From Oscillibacter sp. 1-3 (GTDB taxonomy: Bacteria > Bacillota > Clostridia > Oscillospirales > Oscillospiraceae), in assembly GCF_000403435.2 (NCBI RefSeq), contig NZ_KE159711.1:306205-370204 (forward strand): a stretch of 64,000 nucleotides of DNA. Direction: 5' to 3'. The first letter of the stretch is position 1. The number at the start of each line of letters is the position of its first letter. The translations under genes and the position numbers were made by a program. Below are positions 17,752-25,881 of this stretch, piece by piece. The notes below the pieces were generated by a model that ran no database searches, was not told where the DNA came from, and saw only the letters and a list, made by a program, of their open reading frames with translations.

Positions 17752-18504
17752 ATGAGGCGTTTTTCATTTTTGCTGCCGCTGGTGTTGGCTGCAACCCTGA
17801 CAGGATGTGGTGGACTTGGGGAAATTCCGCAATCCGGCGGGGCCGGGGAGATGGACCTGCCTAACAACAGCGTTCAGATCCAGATCACCGGCGATCCGGT
17901 CCAGGAGGAGCCGGCGGAGACCGCGCCGATGGTACTTCCGGTAGACCCAGCCCTGTCGGAGATTCCAGAGACTGGGACGGCCACCTGGACGCTGGAGGAC
18001 GGAGTCCTGACCATCAGCGGCAGCGGTGTGCTGCCGGAAGCTTCCTGGGAAAAGGAATACCATGACGAAACCGTGCAATCTATCACGAAAGTCTTGATTG
18101 GAAATGGAATCATTGATCTGCCCTATTCCGCTTTTGGGGATCATGATTCATTGGTTTCTGCGTCCATCGGAGACGGATTTACCTATGTTCCGTCAGAGAC
18201 GTTTATCGGGTGCACCAGCTTGAAGCAGGTCAGCTTTGGTAAAAATGTAACCTTCATTGACGGCGGCGCCTTTGAGCGGTGCGGCCTGGAGGAAATTGCA
18301 ATTCCGGATACCGTCTCTTTCATCAACATCGGCGCATTCGCCAACTGCACGGATTTGGAAAAAATCTTAATCCCTGCCAGCGTTACCAAGATTGGAGAAG
18401 ACGCCTTTAAGAACTGCGAAAAACTGACAATTTTCGCGCCGAAAGGGAGTTATGCGGAAACATACGCCAGAGAAAACGGCATTCAGTTTTTACCTGTTGA
18501 CTAA
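17752..18504 (+). CDS. Lipoprotein with BspA-type leucine-rich repeats
   Basis: 250 residues. A lipobox (LAATLTGC) predicts lipid attachment at the outer face of the membrane. From about residue 95 there are LRR_5 (BspA-like) repeats: TVQSITKVLIGNGIIDLPYSAFGDHDSLVSASIGDGFTYVPSETFIGCTSLKQVSFG and following. Such repeats mediate binding to host or surface ligands in other bacteria. It follows the amidase gene by 39 bp; a hairpin after the stop ends the unit. Confidence 0.85.
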   Translation: MRRFSFLLPLVLAATLTGCGGLGEIPQSGGAGEMDLPNNSVQIQITGDPVQEEPAETAPMVLPVDPALSEIPETGTATWTLEDGVLTISGSGVLPEASWEKEYHDETVQSITKVLIGNGIIDLPYSAFGDHDSLVSASIGDGFTYVPSETFIGCTSLKQVSFGKNVTFIDGGAFERCGLEEIAIPDTVSFINIGAFANCTDLEKILIPASVTKIGEDAFKNCEKLTIFAPKGSYAETYARENGIQFLPVD

Positions 18505-18544
18505 TCGCATTTCAATTCACATCAGTGCCTGTCCTATTCTCAAA

Positions 18545-18580
18545 GAGGCCGGAAACCGGTATCATACGGTTTCCGGCCTC
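18545..18580 (+). terminator. Hairpin terminator after the LRR lipoprotein
   Basis: A 14-bp perfect stem (GAGGCCGGAAACCG and complement) with an 8-nt loop, 40 bp after the stop. The U-tract is poor. Confidence 0.7.
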
Positions 18581-18654
18581 GCAATTCGATTATCATTTTG
18601 TATACAAAACTTAAAGGCCATGTATGAAATGAAACATGTTTTTTCTTTATAGCC

Positions 18655-18704
18655 TTGACATATTGTGGTAACTAAAGTATAATCTCGGATAAGAACATAT
18701 GTTC
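18655..18704 (+). promoter_or_regulatory. Consensus sigma-A promoter overlapped by a LexA-type box
   Basis: TTGACA at 18655-18660, a 17-nt spacer, TATAAT at 18678-18683: a full consensus promoter. At 18693-18704 stands GAACATATGTTC, which fits the Gram-positive LexA/DinR core GAAC-N4-GTTC and overlaps the expected transcription start. The leader to the next start codon (18811) is about 120 nt. Together they suggest SOS control of the ImmA-type gene and perhaps the genes after it. Confidence 0.8.
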
Positions 18705-18810
18705 TATTTTGATACAAGCAAGCGTTCTAATAGTCTAAATCGTGGATCGCATGAAACAATCGAGTATCGGCAGTCAGCTAGTCGCTTTGAGGAAAACATG
18801 GAGGTGTTGA

Positions 18811-19536
18811 GTGCCGTATTTATCTGTGAGGGAAATTGAGAGTATCGCCCGTCGTGTAATCACCGCATATAGGAAACTGCCTTCCCTGGCAGGCCGGCAA
18901 GTAAGCATGGTTCAACCAGAGCTGCTGGTAAGGGATCTGCTCGGCCTGTCCATCGAATATCATGTGCTCTCCGCCAATGGCAACATTTTGGGACTCACCT
19001 CCTGTGGTGAGGTCGGTGTCCACATCTATGACAATCCAGATCACCCAGAGTATTTCTTTCTGGATGGCAAAACGTTGCTGGTCGATAGCAGTCTGATTGC
19101 CGGTGGAGCCAACCAGGGGCGGTATCATTTTACGCTGACTCATGAAGGGTGCCACCAGATCTTCCAAATGCTGTTTCCAAAGGAGTACGCAGGCTATACC
19201 TCACGGCGGCAAATCCATTACTGCAAATCTTCACCCGCCGCAGATGGTGGCTACTGGGAGGAGTGGCGCACCAATATCCTAACATCGTTCGTTCTGATGC
19301 CGGCGGACATGGTGCGGAGCAATCTGGAGGCATTTGGGCTTTATGGAAGGCCGCTGATGTTGAACCGGGTATTTGCCCGTTCCGATTACGACCGTTTCGT
19401 TGAAATGGCTGATTACATGGGCGTATCAAAGACCGCCCTCTCCATACGCCTCAAGCGGCTCGGTCTTCTGCGTGCGGATTATCTTCGGAACCCCTATGCC
19501 CTTGCCGATATTTACCCGGAAGAAGGAGAACTCTAA
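18811..19536 (+). CDS. ImmA/IrrE-type metallopeptidase
   Basis: 241 residues with the zinc motif HEGCH (HExxH form; TLTHEGCHQIFQ) at about residues 110-114 and the usual surrounding pattern; a C-terminal part follows (MADYMGVSKTALSIRLKRLGLL). Members cleave phage or mobile-element repressors in response to stress (ImmA of ICEBs1, IrrE of Deinococcus). The start is GTG with GGAGG before it. No XRE repressor partner is adjacent. The LexA-type promoter upstream is unusual and could link DNA damage to this protease. Confidence 0.8.
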   Translation: MPYLSVREIESIARRVITAYRKLPSLAGRQVSMVQPELLVRDLLGLSIEYHVLSANGNILGLTSCGEVGVHIYDNPDHPEYFFLDGKTLLVDSSLIAGGANQGRYHFTLTHEGCHQIFQMLFPKEYAGYTSRRQIHYCKSSPAADGGYWEEWRTNILTSFVLMPADMVRSNLEAFGLYGRPLMLNRVFARSDYDRFVEMADYMGVSKTALSIRLKRLGLLRADYLRNPYALADIYPEEGEL

Positions 19537-19557
19537 AACGTGCAAAGGAGGACTATT

Positions 19558-19791
19558 ATGCCAAAAATCAATGTAAAAGAGAAAAATCCCACCCGCTACG
19601 CCCTGGCCGCCGCGGAGCAGGAGGCATTAAAGAAAACTTATTCCAGCACCATACAGATTGCACGGCTGTGCCCTTTCTGCGACCATAAGATAGAAGTCCT
19701 GTGCCGTGGAACTCACAGCGGGACCTACACGAAATGCCCCAACTGCGGGGAGAGCGTCTTTTTCCCGCCGATTGCGTTCCGGTTGACTTAA
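19558..19791 (+). CDS. Small zinc-ribbon protein
   Basis: 77 residues with two CxxC pairs (CPFCDHKIEV... and CPNCGES) that form a zinc ribbon. The start MPKINV at 19558 has AGGAGG 7 nt before it and is preferred to an upstream GTG. It follows the metallopeptidase by 21 bp, so probably one operon. Probably nucleic-acid or protein binding; no further role visible. Confidence 0.65.
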   Translation: MPKINVKEKNPTRYALAAAEQEALKKTYSSTIQIARLCPFCDHKIEVLCRGTHSGTYTKCPNCGESVFFPPIAFRLT

Positions 19792-19958
19792 AACGGGAAT
19801 TTCCTGACAACTGCATAATGTCCAAACAAGATTTGTGCCCCGGAGCCGCTTGATGCGTTGACTTCCCATGTGCCGCTTGGTTTTTGACCTCTGTTCTGAA
19901 TAGAGCAGGGTGATACCAGCGTGGCAAAGGAAGGTCAGCAAATCAAGCGGTTCTTTTT

Positions 19959-20001
19959 ATGCTCATCCGACTCCTGAAAGGAATCGGATGAGCATTTTTT
20001 A
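19959..20001 (+). terminator. Rho-independent terminator
   Basis: A 12-bp stem (ATGCTCATCCGA / TCGGATGAGCAT), extended by imperfect pairs, followed by six T. It lies about 170 bp after the zinc-ribbon gene and could end the SOS-type unit. The 168 bp before it hold no gene that I recognise. Confidence 0.85.
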
Positions 20002-20085
20002 TTGGCAGCCCTGGGCGGCGCAATACCCGTGACCACCAATCTCAAAAATCTTCCCCCAAAAACTTTGAGATTGGAGATCACAGCA

Positions 20086-20655
20086 ATGAAAATTACATAC
20101 CTGATCAACCAGGTACAGCCTGACGGCAGCACACGCCTTTCCGACGTATCTTCCGCCGAATGGCGGTCCGCAATACGCGAGAACGATGGACTTCCCCCAG
20201 AGCGGCAGCGTTATTTCATCCGCGACTATATAGCTGATGAGAATGACATGGACTGCATGGTAATCGAGGTCTCCGCCAGCGAGTATAGCCAATGGGATAA
20301 AGAGCGTTCCGCGGCCAGACGAAACCGGGAGGCAGGGAAGAACTTTCATGTATCTTCCCTGGATGCACCGTTTTCCGGTATGGATCGTACCATGGCCCGC
20401 TTGGAGCAGCTCCCAGATCAAACGCAGCTTGAATCTAAGGTCTGTGATTCTGTGCTGATGGAGGAACTGAAAGAAGCCCTGGCGGCATGGAGACCCTGGG
20501 CGGCAGATCTGCTGGGGCTGTATCTGAACGGAGAAAAGAGAGCCTGTACGGAGGTCCTCTCCCGAAAATATGGGGTCTCCCCACAGGTGATCCGCAAATA
20601 TAAGCGTCAATTTGAGGATTTTGTAAAAAAGTTTTTGGGAGGTGTTTCGCTTTGA
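20086..20655 (+). CDS. Sigma-70-like/HTH protein
   Basis: 189 residues. The C-terminal part (LKEALAAWRPWAADLLGLYLNGEKRACTEVLSRKYGVSPQVIRKYKRQFEDFVKKFLG) looks like a sigma region 4-type or phage-type HTH; the N-terminal part is a beta-rich DNA- or protein-binding stretch of unknown kind. The start at 20086 (MKITYLINQ) follows GGAG; an earlier in-frame ATG lies in the terminator. It probably regulates the following toxin/recombinase genes, but the target is not known. Confidence 0.55.
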   Translation: MKITYLINQVQPDGSTRLSDVSSAEWRSAIRENDGLPPERQRYFIRDYIADENDMDCMVIEVSASEYSQWDKERSAARRNREAGKNFHVSSLDAPFSGMDRTMARLEQLPDQTQLESKVCDSVLMEELKEALAAWRPWAADLLGLYLNGEKRACTEVLSRKYGVSPQVIRKYKRQFEDFVKKFLGGVSL

Positions 20656-20659
20656 GACT

Positions 20660-21149
20660 TGCCACGCCCAATTATATAGCGAGAGGACAAACTGTTTCCT
20701 CTCTCTGCACTTTGAAAAACACCGCGTCTCGCGGTCATATCCGGCGACTGGAATACGTTCCCTGACGGACCCGCCTGAAAACGGGAAAGCGATCAGTCGG
20801 ATGCGCCAAGACCACCTGTGCGGACAAAGTCCGTATAAAAGACGGCCAAATAAGGTGCCCAGCGGTCCCCATCCAGACGAAAACAGCCGTGGCAAGCTGT
20901 TTCGCAACGACTCCGTCAGAACACAATGATACTCCCGCCCAGCCACAGACACAAGCAATGGGGGCGGCTCGGAGAGATCCTCGGAGGGGTGAGATACCCG
21001 TGATGCGCGCCAGCGCAGTTCCAGACCGCCGCCCAGGGCTCGGGAAGTAGTGTCGAATAGAGCCGGCAAATAGAAACAAGAAAAACTGTGGGGCCGCTCC
21101 CAAATGCAAATGACTAGCATGTCTTTGCGCTCAAAGCGGAGCGGCCCCA
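20660..21149 (+). ncRNA. Candidate large structured RNA (strand uncertain)
   Basis: A roughly 490-nt gene-free stretch with many compact hairpins: GAGAGGA/TCCTCTC (20679-20702), ACCGCG-TCT-CGCGGT (20721-20735), CCCG/CGGG, GGAC-AAA-GTCC (20821-20831), ACAGC/GCTGT, GCGC/GCGC, and a long closing hairpin GGGGCCGCTCC/GGAGCGGCCCC (21090-21148) just before the mazF ribosome site. No credible reading frame crosses it. This suggests a structured RNA or a long regulatory leader. Strand and family are not known. Confidence 0.4.
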
Positions 21150-21172
21150 TTGAGATCAGAGGGAAACATACT

Positions 21173-21541
21173 ATGAACAAACATAGGACAAAACTGATCC
21201 AGCGCGGCGATATTTATATTGCCAATCTCTCGCCAGTCACCGGCTCAGAACAGGGCGGTATCCGGCCCGTTCTGATTATCCAGAACAACACCGGAAACCG
21301 GCACAGTCCCACATTGATCGCCGCCGCAATCACGGGACACTTCAAGGGCAAATATCAACCCACTCATGTGCGGCTGAAAGGCGCCGCCTGCGGTCTGTTC
21401 CAGGACTCCACTGTCCTGTTGGAACAGCTGCGGACACTGGACAGATCCCGCCTGAGTGCGTATATGGGCAATGTCGGCGCGGATAAAATGCAGGAAGTGA
21501 ACGACGCGCTGGCCATCAGCGTAGGGCTTGAAAATACATAA
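21173..21541 (+). CDS. MazF/PemK-family toxin
   Basis: 122 residues: RGDIYIANLSPVTGSEQGGIRPVLIIQNNTGN is the classic MazF signature and the C-terminus (EQLRTLDRSRL) is also typical. These are sequence-specific mRNA endonucleases. No MazE-type antitoxin gene is found next to it: upstream is the structured non-coding region, downstream a 48-residue peptide. The start at 21173 follows AGAGGG; the frame is open further upstream but that part lies in the hairpin. Confidence 0.88.
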   Translation: MNKHRTKLIQRGDIYIANLSPVTGSEQGGIRPVLIIQNNTGNRHSPTLIAAAITGHFKGKYQPTHVRLKGAACGLFQDSTVLLEQLRTLDRSRLSAYMGNVGADKMQEVNDALAISVGLENT

Positions 21542-21560
21542 ACAGTAGGAGGAATCTTAT

Positions 21561-21707
21561 ATGCAGGCGAAAAATGTCAATATTGATTACTGCGGAATCC
21601 GGAATCTGCTCCGTCTGCTGGCAGGGCAGGGCTTCACTGAGACGGAGCTGGAGAAGATCGCCGCCAGGATCGCACGGGCCACAGGTGCGGACATCATTTT
21701 TTGTTGA
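21561..21707 (+). CDS. Small protein, 48 aa, unknown
   Basis: MQAKNVNIDYCGIRNLLRLL, then a helix ETELEKIAARIARATGAD. A strong AGGAGG stands 8 nt before the start. It lies between mazF (19 bp) and the large serine recombinase (77 bp). No family recognised. By place it could be an antitoxin-like partner or a small recombination factor; both are guesses. Confidence 0.5.
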   Translation: MQAKNVNIDYCGIRNLLRLLAGQGFTETELEKIAARIARATGADIIFC

Positions 21708-21784
21708 GTTTCACCACTCTGTTTCAATAGCTTTTGAACGGACAGTGTGGTATTGTGTGTTGCTGACAGGAGGAGGTGTGAACC

Positions 21785-23374
21785 ATGAGCAGAAGACAGC
21801 AGACCGACGGAACCCTTGCGCTGGAACAGAAGAAAGTCATTGTCATAGAGGCCGCTCAAAGGCCGGAGGCGCAGAAGCTCCGTGTTGCCGCCTACTGCCG
21901 GGTCAGCTCCGACTCCAGCGACCAAATGAACTCTTTCGCCGCCCAGCTGAACTACTACACCACGCTCATCAACAGCAAGGACAACTGGACTATGACGGAC
22001 ATCTACGCCGATGCGGGTATTTCCGGCACCTCCGCAGAGAAGCGCCCGGACTTTCAGCGGCTCCTTGGGGACTGCCGCAGAGGGCGTGTGGACAAGATCC
22101 TGGTCAAGTCCATCTCCCGCTTCGCGCGCAACGCCGTTGACTGCCTGAAGACGATCCGGGCGCTGAAAGCCATCGGCGTGGGCGTCTGCTTTGAGGAGCA
22201 GGGTATCGACACCTCGGAAATGACCGGCGAACTGCTCACCGCCATGTTCTCCGCCATCGCACAGAAGGAAAGCGAGAGCATCTCCGGCAATATGCGCTGG
22301 AGCTATCAACACCGCATGAAAAGCGGAAAATTCATCACCTGCAAGGCACCCTTCGGCTATCATCTGAAAAATGGGATGCTGGAAGTATATGAGCCGGAGG
22401 CAGAGATCGTCCGCATGATCTTCGACCAATACCTTGCCGGACAGAGCAAGGATGAGATCGCGGCTCATGTCACCACGCTTGGAATCCCTACGAGGGACGG
22501 AAAAGAATATTGGCAGCATTCCTCCATCTCCTATATTCTCCGAAATGAGAGATATGTTGGGGACGCGCTGCTCCAAAAACGGTACACCACAGATACGCTT
22601 CCGTATAAAAAGAAAATGAATCATGGAGAGCGGGAGCAATATTACATGCCTCAAAGTCACCCGCCGATCATTGACCGTGAAACCTTCAACGCCGTGAGGG
22701 AGCTGCTGGACAAACGGTCGTTCACAATGCCAAGACATGAGCGTGATCCGCTGGCTCTCAAAATCACCTGTGGAATCTGCGGCACACCGTTCAAACGAAA
22801 AGTCTGCAATCAAAAAACCTATTGGGTCTGCCGGAAGCACTATAAGGATAAAACCAATTGCCTCATGGAACAAATCGCAGAGGAGGAGATCCACACCGCA
22901 TTCCTGCGGATCTACCACAAGCTCCGGCTCCATGGGGAGCCGATCCTCAAGCAGATGATCTCTGACCTCCAATCCATCCGGGAACGGCGGATGCTGTGGA
23001 GCATGGACATCATTGAATTGAACAAGAGAATATCCGATATCAACGATCAGGATCGAATGTTGGCCGACATGAACAAATGCGGCCTCGTCGATCCTGATAT
23101 TTTTATATCCAGAAGCAATGATCTGGCCCATCAGCTCCGGGCCGCGAAGCTGGAGAAAGAACGCATCCTCGGAGCGGACCATGACGATACCATTCCCCGA
23201 ACGCGGGAGCTGATGGAAACACTGGAAACCCTGCCGGAGTTCCTGCCGGCCTTCGACGGCGAGATCCTCACGGATCTGGTAGATGGAATTACAGCGGACT
23301 CTGGCAATATCCTGCGGTTCCGCCTGAAAAACGGGCTGGAGCTGACCGAGCGTGTAGAGAGGAGCGTGAGATGA
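21785..23374 (+). CDS. Large serine recombinase
   Basis: 529 residues with the full layout: a resolvase catalytic domain (residues about 35-190; VAAYCRVSSDSSDQ with the nucleophile Ser, KSISRFARNAVDCL with catalytic Arg), a recombinase domain, a zinc-ribbon (CGICGTPFKRKV...CRKH) and a coiled-coil stretch near 400-450. Such enzymes integrate and excise elements at short att sites. It overlaps the next frame by ATGA and is the first and only complete member of a four-gene series. Confidence 0.92.
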   Translation: MSRRQQTDGTLALEQKKVIVIEAAQRPEAQKLRVAAYCRVSSDSSDQMNSFAAQLNYYTTLINSKDNWTMTDIYADAGISGTSAEKRPDFQRLLGDCRRGRVDKILVKSISRFARNAVDCLKTIRALKAIGVGVCFEEQGIDTSEMTGELLTAMFSAIAQKESESISGNMRWSYQHRMKSGKFITCKAPFGYHLKNGMLEVYEPEAEIVRMIFDQYLAGQSKDEIAAHVTTLGIPTRDGKEYWQHSSISYILRNERYVGDALLQKRYTTDTLPYKKKMNHGEREQYYMPQSHPPIIDRETFNAVRELLDKRSFTMPRHERDPLALKITCGICGTPFKRKVCNQKTYWVCRKHYKDKTNCLMEQIAEEEIHTAFLRIYHKLRLHGEPILKQMISDLQSIRERRMLWSMDIIELNKRISDINDQDRMLADMNKCGLVDPDIFISRSNDLAHQLRAAKLEKERILGADHDDTIPRTRELMETLETLPEFLPAFDGEILTDLVDGITADSGNILRFRLKNGLELTERVERSVR

Positions 23375-24222
23375 TGGCAAACCGGAAGCTGCCCTTCGGG
23401 TATGAAATGCGGCGGGGAATCATCTGCGTCAAAGCGGCAGAGGCTTCCATTGTCAGGGAGATTTACGCCGCATATATTCGCGGCATGTCGTACCGCCAGA
23501 TCATGGACGGCCTGAACGCCCAAACAGTTCCTTACAGCGAGTCAAGCAGGTCCTGGAACAAAAACATGGTGGCGCGAATCCTCAGCAATGAACTCTACAC
23601 AGGCAATGCGTCCTATCCGGCAATTCTGTCCGCTGAGGAATACCGACACGCAGTCAGCGCAAAACCTGCCACAGGGGTCCCGACTGATACGAGCGGGCAA
23701 GCAAAAGCAGTCCGGATGCTTTCCAGATGCGCTGTCTGCGGCGGTACATTGGCACTCAGTGCAAATAAGCATGGGTGGGCCCGATGGAACTGTCCCTCAT
23801 GCGGCGGCATATCCGCTGACGCGGTTATGCCGGATACAATCAGCGCATTGACACACATTGTCTCAGCAATCAGGAGTGATCGCAATATGGTGCAGGCGCC
23901 GCCTCATCAGGAGAATCACGCTCAAAGTCTCCTGGACCAATCGGAAAAGGACTTTGATTCAGCAATTCACACGGAGGAGTTCAATGAATCAACCGCCAGG
24001 ACAAAAGCAGTCTCGCTGGCAGCCGCCCGATTCAACACTCTTAGCTCCGATGACTACGAGACCATACGGATACAATACATATTGAGCACGACGGAGCAGA
24101 GCGGTGGATTGGATACCGTTCTGCTCCGTCAAATTACCTCCGCCATCCTGATCTTACCCAATGGGGAGGTCAGCTTGAAGCTCAAAAACGGACAAATCAT
24201 AAAAGGGAGTGATCACACATGA
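23371..24222 (+). CDS. Recombinase-domain protein without catalytic domain
   Basis: 283 residues that begin directly with the recombinase (DNA-binding) domain (KLPFGYEMRRGIICVKAAEASIVREIYAAYIRGMSYRQIMDGLN), followed by a zinc-ribbon (CAVCGG...CPSCGG) and a helical tail. It lacks the N-terminal resolvase domain, so it cannot cut DNA alone. ATGA overlaps on both sides point to tight co-translation with the recombinases before and after. It may act as a directionality or targeting subunit. Confidence 0.8.
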   Translation: MMANRKLPFGYEMRRGIICVKAAEASIVREIYAAYIRGMSYRQIMDGLNAQTVPYSESSRSWNKNMVARILSNELYTGNASYPAILSAEEYRHAVSAKPATGVPTDTSGQAKAVRMLSRCAVCGGTLALSANKHGWARWNCPSCGGISADAVMPDTISALTHIVSAIRSDRNMVQAPPHQENHAQSLLDQSEKDFDSAIHTEEFNESTARTKAVSLAAARFNTLSSDDYETIRIQYILSTTEQSGGLDTVLLRQITSAILILPNGEVSLKLKNGQIIKGSDHT

Positions 24223-24779
24223 CAAAAACCATCCCCAGCACCAGACCACAGCTCCGCGTAGCCGCCTACTGTCGGATCGCTAACGGCGAGGACCAGGCAT
24301 CCATTCTCGAAGCACAGAAGGCGCATTACACTGAACGGATCAGTGCCAATCCCGACTGGATCATGGCAGGCATCTTCGCAGATACCGGCGACTGCCGCTC
24401 TAAACGCCCGGAATTCCAGAAAATGCTTCGCAAGTGCAGGCAGGGAAAAATCGACCTCATACTCGTCAAAACCATCTCCCGGTTCGCCCGCAACGCCAGT
24501 GACTGCTTGAAGACTGTCCAGGAACTGCGGGAGCTGGGTGTTGCAGTGGTCTTCGAGAAAGAAGCTGTAAACACGTCAGACCCCGACTCCGGCTTGTACA
24601 TCTCCATAATGGGCGCCATCGCCAGGGCAGAAAGTGAGTCCATATCACATGGCCCCTGCGGTATCTGTACCTGCCGCTTCCACCACGTGATCACAAGCAG
24701 CCCCAGAAAGGGGACATGGAAGAAAACAATCCGCTTTCCTGGGCGTCCGGAAAAAACGATTATTGTCAGGATGGAGTGA
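24219..24779 (+). CDS. Truncated serine recombinase with Ser-to-Ala change
   Basis: 186 residues carrying only the resolvase domain (LRVAAYCRIANGEDQAS... to RAESESIS). The position of the catalytic Ser in the neighbours (AAYCRVS) reads Ala here (AAYCRIA), while the Arg region (KTISRFARNASDCL) is kept. After about residue 140 the sequence leaves the family and ends 40 residues later. It is thus probably inactive; it may be a remnant, or a regulatory catalytic-domain mimic. Confidence 0.8.
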   Translation: MTKTIPSTRPQLRVAAYCRIANGEDQASILEAQKAHYTERISANPDWIMAGIFADTGDCRSKRPEFQKMLRKCRQGKIDLILVKTISRFARNASDCLKTVQELRELGVAVVFEKEAVNTSDPDSGLYISIMGAIARAESESISHGPCGICTCRFHHVITSSPRKGTWKKTIRFPGRPEKTIIVRME

Positions 24780-24785
24780 TAGCAT

Positions 24786-25058
24786 ATGACAGAAACCATG
24801 CCCAGAGTCATCGTCATCCCACCCAAGCCGGAACTGGCCCGCTCCAGGACCGTCCAACGCCAGCTGCGCGTCGCAGCCTACTGCCGGGTATCCACGGATG
24901 ACGAGGAGCAGCTTACCAGCTACGAGGCCCAGCAGACCTATTACACCGACAAGATCATGACCAATCCCCAGTGGACCATGGCGGGGATCTTCGCGGACGG
25001 GCCTGTTAAAATAGGACTAAATCAGAAACACCCCACAGCAAGGGGCGCACTGGTTTAG
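24786..25058 (+). pseudogene. Serine recombinase, N-terminal fragment cut by the ICE
   Basis: The frame reads QLRVAAYCRVSTDDEEQLTSYEAQQTYYTDKIMTNPQWTMAGIFADG and then leaves the family at about 24997-25000, where the family expects GIFADEGI. The catalytic Ser is present. The last 18 or so codons are encoded by the terminator hairpin of the incoming element. So a complete gene was once here and was interrupted at its codon 70 or so. Confidence 0.8.
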
Positions 25059-25068
25059 TCCTGTTTTT
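25013..25068 (+). terminator. Terminator at the ICE left edge
   Basis: The arms AGGACTAAATCAG (25013-25025) and CTGGTTTAGTCCT (25050-25062) pair with one G-T mismatch, with an inner CCCC/GGGG stem, followed by GTTTTTAT. It lies 34 bp before parA and would insulate it from recombinase transcription. Confidence 0.85.
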
Positions 25069-25095
25069 ATTCTATGAACATAGAAGGAGGCCAAA

Positions 25096-25881
25096 ATGAG
25101 CAAAAAAGCCAAAATCACGGCAATCTGCAACCAGAAAGGCGGAGTTGGAAAAACTGTAACAACGGTCAATTTGGGAATCGGGCTGGCACGGGAAGGCAAG
25201 AAGGTCCTCCTGGTGGACGTAGACCCCCAAGGTTCGCTTACCGCCAGCCTGGGCTATCAGCACCCGGACCAGCTTGAAGGGACCCTTGCCGATGTGCTGG
25301 GATTTATCATTACGGACAAGCCTGTACTTCCCGGAATGGGTATCATCCATCAGGCAGAGGGCGTAGATCTTCTTCCCGCCAACATTGAGTTGTCCGGTCT
25401 GGAGGTCACGCTGGTGAACACCATGAGCCGTGAGACAATTCTGCGCGAATTTCTGAACAGTGTCCGGGAACAGTACGATGTGATTCTGCTGGACTGCTGC
25501 CCGTCCCTGGGTATGCTTACCATCAATGCCTTAGCCGCTGCTGACGAAGTAGTCATTCCCATGCAGGCGCACTATCTCTCCATCAAGGGCCTCGAACAGC
25601 TTATCCACACCATATCAAATGTGAAGCGGAAAATCAACCCCCGTTTGGATATTGCGGGTATTCTCATAACCATGGCGGATATGCGGACCAACTACTCCCG
25701 CGAGATCGTGGAGCTGCTGAGAAACGCCTACGGCAGCGGTGTGCGGATATTTGACAGCATTATCCCTCTATCCATCCGAGCGGCAGAAACCAGTGCGGAG
25801 GGCCGGAGTATCTACCTCCATGACCCTGCCGGTAAAGTCTCCGCTGCGTATGCCGCGTTGACGCGGGAGGTTCTGGCATGA
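25096..25881 (+). CDS. parA: ParA-family partition ATPase
   Basis: 261 residues with the deviant Walker A KGGVGKTVTTVN, an A' motif (LLVDVDPQGSLTASLG) and Walker B (VILLDCCPSLGML), all usual for Soj/ParA. It moves ParB-bound DNA and keeps the element in dividing cells when it is extrachromosomal. It overlaps parB by 4 nt (ATGA). No parS site was recognised by eye. Confidence 0.93.
   Translation: MSKKAKITAICNQKGGVGKTVTTVNLGIGLAREGKKVLLVDVDPQGSLTASLGYQHPDQLEGTLADVLGFIITDKPVLPGMGIIHQAEGVDLLPANIELSGLEVTLVNTMSRETILREFLNSVREQYDVILLDCCPSLGMLTINALAAADEVVIPMQAHYLSIKGLEQLIHTISNVKRKINPRLDIAGILITMADMRTNYSREIVELLRNAYGSGVRIFDSIIPLSIRAAETSAEGRSIYLHDPAGKVSAAYAALTREVLA

Noticed and set aside
19792..19958. 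Possible short gene between the zinc-ribbon gene and its terminator
   Set aside because: Frames are short and without ribosome site. Nothing recognised there.
21587..23380. A 597-codon minus-strand frame opposite the large serine recombinase
   Set aside because: The recombinase is unambiguous; the antisense frame shows no domain and is explained by codon bias.
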